This document shows, one piece after another, positions 60,640 to 64,000 of a stretch of 64,000 bases of DNA. Positions within the stretch are counted from its first letter, which is position 1. Each line of letters opens with the position of its first letter. The translations under genes and the position numbers were made by a program. The DNA is from Promicromonospora panici (GTDB lineage: Bacteria > Actinomycetota > Actinomycetes > Actinomycetales > Cellulomonadaceae). The notes under the pieces were generated by a model. The model saw nothing but the letters and a program-made list of their open reading frames with translations, was not told where the DNA came from and made no database searches. Location: positions 124,001 to 188,000 of the forward strand of contig NZ_UWYY01000001.1 of the NCBI RefSeq assembly GCF_900608595.1. Reading direction: 5' to 3'.

Positions 60640-61932
60640 ATGCCAGGCGTCGTGCTCGTCGGGGCCCAGTGGGGCGATGAGGGCAAGGGAAAGGCGACGG
60701 ACCTCCTAGGCTCCCGCGTCGATTACGTGGTCAAGTTCAACGGTGGGAACAACGCGGGGCACACCGTCGTCATCGACGACGAGAAGTACGCGCTGCACCT
60801 GCTGCCGTCCGGGATCCTGTCGCCGGGCGTCGTGCCGGTCATCGCCAACGGCGTGGTGGTCGACATCGAGGTCCTGTTCCAGGAGCTGGACGCGCTGATC
60901 GCGCGCGGAGTGGACGTGTCCCGCCTGCTCGTCTCGGGCAGCGCGCACATCATCGCCCCATACCACCGCACCATCGACAAGGTGACCGAGCGGTTCCTCG
61001 GCAAGCGCCGCATCGGCACCACGGGCCGGGGGATCGGCCCGTCGTACGCCGACAAGATCAACCGCGTCGGCATCCGCATGTGGGACCTGTTCGACGAGAA
61101 GATCCTGCGCGCCAAGATCGAGGGTTCACTCGACCAGAAGAACCACCTGCTGGTGAAGGTCTACAACCGGCGCGCCATCACGGTCGACGAGACGCTCGAC
61201 GAGCTGCTCCAGTACGCCGACCGGCTGCGGCCCATGGTCACGGACACCGCCGTCGAGCTCGACAAGGCGCTCGACGCCGGCAAGACCGTCCTGTTCGAGG
61301 CCGGCCAGGCCACGATGCTCGACATCGACCACGGCACCTACCCGTTCGTGACGTCCTCCAGTGCGACGGCGGGCGGCGCGGTGACCGGGTCCGGCGTCGG
61401 GCCCACCCGGATCGACTCCGTGATCGGCGTCATCAAGGCGTACACCACGCGCGTCGGCGAGGGCCCCTTCCCCACGGAGCTGTTCGACGACAAGGGCGAG
61501 TTCCTCCGCAAGACCGGCGGCGAGTACGGCGTCACCACGGGCCGCGCCCGCCGCACCGGCTGGTACGACGCCGTGATCGCGCGCTACGCGACCCGCATCA
61601 ACGGGCTCACCGACATCGTGCTCACGAAGCTCGACGTCCTGACCGGCATGGAAAAGGTACCGGTCTGCGTGGCGTACGACGTCGACGGCGTCCGCCATGA
61701 CGAGATGCCCACCGACCAGACGGCGTTCCACCACGCGAAGCCGATCTACGAGGAGCTCGACGGCTGGTGGGAGGACATCTCCAAGGCCCGCGCCTTCGAG
61801 GACCTGCCGCCGAACGCCCAGGCCTACGTGAAGGCCCTTGAGGAGATGTCGGGCACCCGGATCTCCGCGATCGGGGTCGGCCCGAAGCGGGACGAGATCA
61901 TCCCCGTCCACGACCTCATCCACGCGCGCTGA
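60640..61932 (+). CDS. purA: Adenylosuccinate synthetase
   Basis: 430 residues from ATG 60640, with AAGGTGGAG upstream. It makes adenylosuccinate from IMP, aspartate and GTP on the way to AMP. Motifs: [21 protein letters not shown] (P-loop-like GDEGKGK), [12 protein letters not shown] with the catalytic His, [14 protein letters not shown] and the C-terminal [13 protein letters not shown]. It is 17 bp from purD, probably in one operon. Confidence 0.97.
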   Translation: MPGVVLVGAQWGDEGKGKATDLLGSRVDYVVKFNGGNNAGHTVVIDDEKYALHLLPSGILSPGVVPVIANGVVVDIEVLFQELDALIARGVDVSRLLVSGSAHIIAPYHRTIDKVTERFLGKRRIGTTGRGIGPSYADKINRVGIRMWDLFDEKILRAKIEGSLDQKNHLLVKVYNRRAITVDETLDELLQYADRLRPMVTDTAVELDKALDAGKTVLFEAGQATMLDIDHGTYPFVTSSSATAGGAVTGSGVGPTRIDSVIGVIKAYTTRVGEGPFPTELFDDKGEFLRKTGGEYGVTTGRARRTGWYDAVIARYATRINGLTDIVLTKLDVLTGMEKVPVCVAYDVDGVRHDEMPTDQTAFHHAKPIYEELDGWWEDISKARAFEDLPPNAQAYVKALEEMSGTRISAIGVGPKRDEIIPVHDLIHAR

Positions 61933-61949
61933 GAAAGAGCTCCACCACA

Positions 61950-63239
61950 GTGAAGATCCTCGTCATCGGGACCGGTGCCCGCGAGCACGCCATCCTCCAC
62001 TCCCTCCACCGGGAGACGGCGTCGGGTATCGCCGCCCACGAGCTCCACGCCGCGCCGGGCAACCCCGGTATCGCGGCGCTGGCCACGCTGCACAAGGTCG
62101 ACCCGCTCGACGGGACGGCGGTGGCGGCCCTCGCCGAGCAGATCGGCGCGGAGCTGGTGGTCGTCGGGCCCGAGGCGCCGCTGGTCGCGGGTGTGGCGGA
62201 CTCGGTGCGAGCGTCGGGCATCCCGGTGTTCGGGCCGTCCGGCGAGGCGGCCCGGCTCGAGGGCTCCAAGTCGTTCGCCAAGGAGGTCATGGCCGCCGCC
62301 GGCGTGCCGACCGCGATGGCGCACGTGTGCACCGACGTCACCGAGCTCGCCGCCGCGCTGGACGCGTTCGGTGCCCCCTACGTGGTTAAGGACGACGGGC
62401 TCGCGGCGGGCAAGGGCGTCGTCGTCACCGACGACCGCGAGGCCGCGCTGGCCCACGGCGAGGCCTGCCTGGAGGGCGGGAACGGCCGCGTGGTGGTCGA
62501 GGAGTATCTGGACGGCCCCGAGGTCTCGCTGTTCTGTATGTGCGACGGCGCCACGGTGGTCCCCCTGGTCCCCGCACAGGACTTCAAGCGCGTCGGCGAC
62601 GGCGACGCCGGCCCCAACACGGGCGGCATGGGCGCCTACACCCCGCTCGACTGGGCGCCGTCCGGCCTCGTGGACGAGGTGATGAGCCGCGTGGCCCAGC
62701 CGACGGTCGACGAGATGGCCCGCCGCGGGTCACCGTTCTCCGGCGTCCTGTACGTCGGCCTGGCGCTCACCGGCCGCGGCACCCGCGTGGTCGAGTTCAA
62801 CGCGCGGTTCGGGGACCCGGAGACCCAGTCCGTGCTGGCCCGGCTCGTGACGCCGCTGTCGGAGGTCCTGCTCGCGGCGTCCCGCGGCAAGCTGGCCGAG
62901 CTGGAGCCCTTGCGCTGGCGCTCGGAGGCGTCGGTGACGGTGGTCGTCGCGTCCGAGGGGTACCCGGCGTCGGCCCGCTCGGGCGACCCGATCTCGGGCA
63001 TCGAGGACGCCGAGGCGCTCCCCGGTGTCCACGTGCTGCACGCGGGCACGGGCGTCTCCGAGGCCGGCGAGCTGGTCAGCGCCGGCGGGCGTGTGCTCTC
63101 CGTCGTCGCGCTGGGTGCCGACCTGGCCGACGCCCGCCGCCGGGCCTACGAGGGCGTCGCGAGGATCGACCTCAAGGGCTCGCACCACCGCACCGACATC
63201 GCCCTGAAGGCAGAACGCGGCGAGGTCACGGTCCCGTAG
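61950..63239 (+). CDS. purD: Phosphoribosylamine-glycine ligase
   Basis: 429 residues from a GTG at 61950. It forms glycinamide ribonucleotide in purine synthesis. ATP-grasp enzyme: N-terminal ILVIGTGAREHAILHSL, PGNPGI, VVGPEAPLVAGV, the ATP-grasp core YVVKDDGLAAGKGVVV, NTGGMGAYTPLDWAP and EFNARFGDPETQ. It lies directly after purA. A palindrome follows at the convergent junction. Confidence 0.97.
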   Translation: MKILVIGTGAREHAILHSLHRETASGIAAHELHAAPGNPGIAALATLHKVDPLDGTAVAALAEQIGAELVVVGPEAPLVAGVADSVRASGIPVFGPSGEAARLEGSKSFAKEVMAAAGVPTAMAHVCTDVTELAAALDAFGAPYVVKDDGLAAGKGVVVTDDREAALAHGEACLEGGNGRVVVEEYLDGPEVSLFCMCDGATVVPLVPAQDFKRVGDGDAGPNTGGMGAYTPLDWAPSGLVDEVMSRVAQPTVDEMARRGSPFSGVLYVGLALTGRGTRVVEFNARFGDPETQSVLARLVTPLSEVLLAASRGKLAELEPLRWRSEASVTVVVASEGYPASARSGDPISGIEDAEALPGVHVLHAGTGVSEAGELVSAGGRVLSVVALGADLADARRRAYEGVARIDLKGSHHRTDIALKAERGEVTVP

Positions 63240-63253
63240 CAGCCTGACCTCGG

Positions 63254-63314
63254 TTCAACAGGCTCCGGCAGAGCCATGGCCGCCCGGGTTACGGCTCTGC
63301 CAGAGCCTGCTGAA
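63254..63314. repeat. Palindrome at the purD/sensor convergent junction
   Basis: Arms 63254-63275 and 63293-63314 match at 20 of 22 positions; both exceptions are G-T type pairs. It fills the 81-bp gap between purD and the convergent PAS-domain gene. It does not resemble the other palindromes in sequence, only in position and design. Confidence 0.78.
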
Positions 63315-63320
63315 CGTCAG

Positions 63321-64000
63321 TCAGCGCGAGACGCCTCGGCGTTCCCTTGCGGGCATGCCCGTGACGTCCATCAGGACGCCGATCATGCGCGCGCGGATGC
63401 CGGCGTCGTCGGTCACGGTGGTGGCGCGGCAGCGCACCCACATCTCGCGGCCGTCGGCGGCCAGCAGACGGTGCTCCAGGTCGAGCGGCTCGGTGGCGCC
63501 CGCGAGCTGCCGGGCGATGGCGATCTGCACGGCCCGGACGTCCTGCGGGTGCACGCGTCCGGTCCACTCCTCGATGCCGGTGCACGGGGCGTCGTCGGGC
63601 AGGCCGACCAGCGCCCGCCAGGTGCGCGAGTAGAAGACCTGCCCGGTGGCGATGTCCCAGTCCCAGGTGCCCTCCAGCGCCACGTCCTGGACCAGCGCGT
63701 TGCGTTCGACCTCGGTGCGCAGGTCGAGCACGAGCGCGCGCTCCCGGTCGGCAGCCTCCGCGAGCGCCGCCTGCTGACGTTGCAGCGACGTGAGGCGGGC
63801 CTCCCGGTCGAGGGCGACGGCGACCATGGCCGCCCAGTGGTCGAACTTGTCGCGCGAGCTGGTGGCGTGCGTGTCGACGCCGCCGCCGATCGCGAGCATG
63901 CCCCAGTCGCTCTGCCCGAACGTCACCGGCACCACGAACACGACGCCCTCGCCGGCCAGTGCGGGCGGAGGAAACTTCGCCACGGGCAGGTGGGTGCCCA
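63321..64000 (-). CDS. PAS-domain sensory protein, N-terminus beyond the window
   Basis: The frame stays open to the right edge, so this is the C-terminal part of a longer protein. First visible is a GAF-like sensor segment (GVVFVVPVTFGQSDWGMLAIGGGVDT), then a coiled region (LTSLQRQQAALAEAADRERALVLDLRTEVER), then a PAS domain (WDWDIATGQVFYSRTWRALVGLPDDAP and HRLLAADGREMWVRCRATTV) ending DVTGMPARER. No output domain follows the PAS. An output domain, if any, must be N-terminal. Confidence 0.8.
   Translation of the reverse strand, partial: GTHLPVAKFPPPALAGEGVVFVVPVTFGQSDWGMLAIGGGVDTHATSSRDKFDHWAAMVAVALDREARLTSLQRQQAALAEAADRERALVLDLRTEVERNALVQDVALEGTWDWDIATGQVFYSRTWRALVGLPDDAPCTGIEEWTGRVHPQDVRAVQIAIARQLAGATEPLDLEHRLLAADGREMWVRCRATTVTDDAGIRARMIGVLMDVTGMPARERRGVSR

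Overview
The window is a 64-kb piece of a high-GC actinobacterial chromosome. Coding is dense, GTG and even TTG starts are frequent, and many neighbours share 4-bp ATGA/GTGA overlaps. Actinobacterial signatures include LppM-type lipoproteins, ArsR-type regulators with a long DUF5937-like N-terminal part, a SigE-family ECF sigma factor, DUF3151, a HAIR (HspR) operator in front of clpB, and a SpoIIE/STAS partner-switching set. An order such as Micrococcales (Cellulomonas/Promicromonospora-like) is my inference. I see no rRNA, tRNA, CRISPR array, prophage or insertion sequence.

Layout. 1-3131: sugar ABC importer (binding protein cut by the window edge, two permeases, no ATPase). 3238-5563: alkylation repair (ogt and an Ada-AlkA fusion). 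5671-10089: one giant zinc-ribbon membrane protein. 10135-12778: alpha/beta hydrolase and two LppM-like lipoproteins. 12876-14860: HTH regulator plus MFS exporter behind a five-copy 13-bp repeat. 14944-20482: TauE-like protein and GntR regulator, divergent from a MatC-like carrier, a CaiB/BaiF CoA-transferase and a fused biotin-independent-looking carboxyltransferase (candidate malonate/dicarboxylate locus). 20730-24395: ArsR/MFS pair, TauE protein, P-loop phosphotransferase. 24512-27139: ClpB. 27464-31414: second ArsR-like regulator, long acidic/Pro-rich septum-formation-type protein, exonuclease III. 31793-36982: peptide ABC importer in which the second permease and both ATPases form one polypeptide. 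37093-38655: three small genes. 38750-44121: CitAB-type two-component system divergent from tctCBA. 44178-50002: SDR, CorA, pyrE, HAD phosphatase, DUF368, SpoU methyltransferase.

50109-53076 is the most unusual locus. It is a tight four-gene operon: an exported protein with two copies of a ~45-residue repeat, a putative amidoligase, an ECF sigma factor, and an anti-sigma-like membrane protein whose outer domain is a close copy of the exported protein. It looks inserted into a housekeeping neighbourhood (TrmH, fbaA, DUF3151, purA, purD). 57009-59477 is a PAS/GAF/PP2C/ATPase switch phosphatase flanked by two STAS antagonists. The right edge cuts a PAS sensor gene.

A second theme is structural DNA. 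Long near-perfect palindromes sit at six of the nine convergent gene junctions. Some share sequence with each other, some supply the stop codon of the neighbouring gene, and one family has a relative inside the coding sequence of the Ada-AlkA fusion. Another short repeat (core GCCTGTCGAGACC) appears in linker or tail segments of two proteins.
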